A stretch of 29,945 bases of DNA from JAWAFD01 sp964467175 (lineage in GTDB: Archaea > Micrarchaeota > Micrarchaeia > Anstonellales > J096), in NCBI GenBank assembly GCA_964467175.1, contig CAYXNY010000046.1, positions 1 to 29,945 on the forward strand, in the 5' to 3' direction. Positions 28,908 through 29,945 of this stretch are shown in pieces. Under the pieces are notes generated by a model. It had not been told where the DNA came from and did not search any database. It saw only the letters and a list, made by a program, of their open reading frames with translations. The number at the start of each line of letters is the position of its first letter. Position 1 is the first letter of the stretch. A program made the translations under genes and the position numbers.

Positions 28908-29945
28908 ATGAAATTGAACCTGAAGAAAATCGGAGCAATTGTGGCAGGAGCCACAATTTTAGCCAGCTCTGTAGCCTTTGCCGGCGTTATGTACGGCAAC
29001 ACAGAGTTGGTGAACGACAACGGCCAACCTTTGGTTAAGGTCATTGTCGGGGAAAAGGCAGCAGCAAGCGACGGCGTGGGAGGAGCGAAGATCGTATCTA
29101 AGATTGCGAACAACGCATACGCAGCAAAAACCTTGAAGGCATCGGCAACAGCAACCTGCACTAGTGGAAGCGCAACAGGAACCTGTGAAGTTTCGCAGGA
29201 GACAGTTACTCTTGAAGTAACAGTCCCGGGACTGGGAACCGGTGTGCACAACTTTGGTTTGCTGATTGCGGACTATATGGACAAAGAAGTGAAGAACAGA
29301 TGGGAGACCGGTGACGAGTGGGATGAACTTGACGACCTCCTTGATGCGGATGCAAATGTCTACGCAAACCAAAACAGTACCTACCTCTTTGAGCCGGTTA
29401 CTGATGTTGATTATTTCTACAAGATAAGCGGCGACAACTTTGTTCCGTTCTCAAGGGTAACTGTGCAGGCAGGAGCAGGAAGAACATCAAACTGGGATGA
29501 ATACCAGTTTGCGTGGATGCATGGCAACACACCAAGGGATGACAATAAAGTAAAGGTGAATATACATGGCGGCGGTTACTCAGCGGTGTTCGGGCCGGAT
29601 GAATATGGTTTACCGCTATGTCCTGGCGATGAAGATCAAACGTACAAGACTGAATGTGCAGGCACTTCTGATTCCATAGAAGCTTACAGAATGCAGATAA
29701 AGTTCCTAGGTGAAAACTGGATAATCAGCTCGGTAACTATACCTACAAATAGTGATACTATTAGTGATGAAGATGACCAAACAGTATATAGACTTGCAGG
29801 TTCCAAGATAACACTAGCAAAGGAAGCAACATACGGAATAATCGATGTAGGCCAGTGCCTTACATGGGAAGTGAAAGGCGTAAAGGTCTGCCTTGATGAT
29901 ATTTCAACCTTAGAAGCGGTAAAGCCGGCAATTGTGTCCTTCACA
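28908..29945 (+). CDS. S-layer protein (archaeal S_layer_N type), 3' end outside the window
   Basis: 346 codons are open to the window edge. The signal peptide MKLNLKKIGAIVAGATILAS ends at a SVAFA site. The mature start contains LVKVIVGEKAAASDGVGGAK followed by IVSKIANN, matching the (V)VGxxAAASDxxxAxxIAxKI signature of methanogen/DPANN S-layer proteins (S_layer_N, TIGR01564 type). Further on there are acidic stretches (DELDDLLDADANVYAN) and four or more Cys. The ATG at 28908 follows GGTGA by 4 nt. The frame is open upstream to 28788, but that would place 40 residues before the signal peptide. It probably forms the envelope lattice. Confidence 0.9.
   Translation, partial: MKLNLKKIGAIVAGATILASSVAFAGVMYGNTELVNDNGQPLVKVIVGEKAAASDGVGGAKIVSKIANNAYAAKTLKASATATCTSGSATGTCEVSQETVTLEVTVPGLGTGVHNFGLLIADYMDKEVKNRWETGDEWDELDDLLDADANVYANQNSTYLFEPVTDVDYFYKISGDNFVPFSRVTVQAGAGRTSNWDEYQFAWMHGNTPRDDNKVKVNIHGGGYSAVFGPDEYGLPLCPGDEDQTYKTECAGTSDSIEAYRMQIKFLGENWIISSVTIPTNSDTISDEDDQTVYRLAGSKITLAKEATYGIIDVGQCLTWEVKGVKVCLDDISTLEAVKPAIVSFT

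Noticed and set aside
28736..29372. Minus-strand open frames within the S-layer region
   Set aside because: They are antisense to a clear S-layer coding frame with signal peptide and family motif, and show no motifs of their own.

Overview
The window is archaeal and gene-dense. The signs are: an archaeal-type alanyl-tRNA synthetase; Taw3, Pus10 and Pth2; a cupin-type glucose-6-phosphate isomerase; an archaeal HMG-CoA synthase; an AK6-type adenylate kinase; TATA boxes about 25 bp upstream of start codons (often with no room for a leader); GGTGA-type ribosome binding sites; intron-containing tRNAs without encoded CCA; and an S-layer protein of the methanogen/DPANN type. Short intergenic gaps, overlapping convergent stop codons and a tRNA intron at a non-anticodon position would fit a compact DPANN-like genome (Micrarchaeota/Diapherotrites style). 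The sequence alone does not prove the lineage.

Layout. Positions 1-1862 (minus strand): tRNA-Cys with a long intron, a HAD phosphatase, tRNA-Gln with an intron in the T-loop, a class I methyltransferase and the start of taw3, packed with almost no spacing. Positions 1953-10106 (plus): a giant modular surface protein of 2717 residues with recently duplicated modules and a C-terminal membrane anchor, followed by alaS. Positions 12925-14609 (minus): a three-gene unit with a coiled-coil protein and two tandem cupin GPI homologues, one intact and one degenerate. Positions 14660-17499 (plus): a one-carbon folate operon, folD - small unknown - folC - 5-formyl-THF cyclo-ligase. Positions 17489-19261 (minus): pth2-htpX-dcd. 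Then come a secreted protein (minus), a NurA-like nuclease and Hsp20 (plus), pus10 plus a prepilin peptidase (minus), two unknown proteins, and HMG-CoA synthase (plus). Positions 26223-28694 (plus): two MNT/HEPN toxin-antitoxin pairs bracketing an AK6 kinase and a small ParB-like protein. The window ends inside an S-layer gene whose leader can fold into a 5' hairpin followed by an H-type pseudoknot.

The most notable signals are four. The tRNA-Gln T-loop intron has a textbook bulge-helix-bulge. The tRNA-Cys intron carries two copies of a palindromic repeat. The S-layer leader has the hairpin and pseudoknot. Two divergent gene pairs are each served by one symmetric TATA box midway between leaderless starts. 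There is no stretch over 300 bases without a gene.
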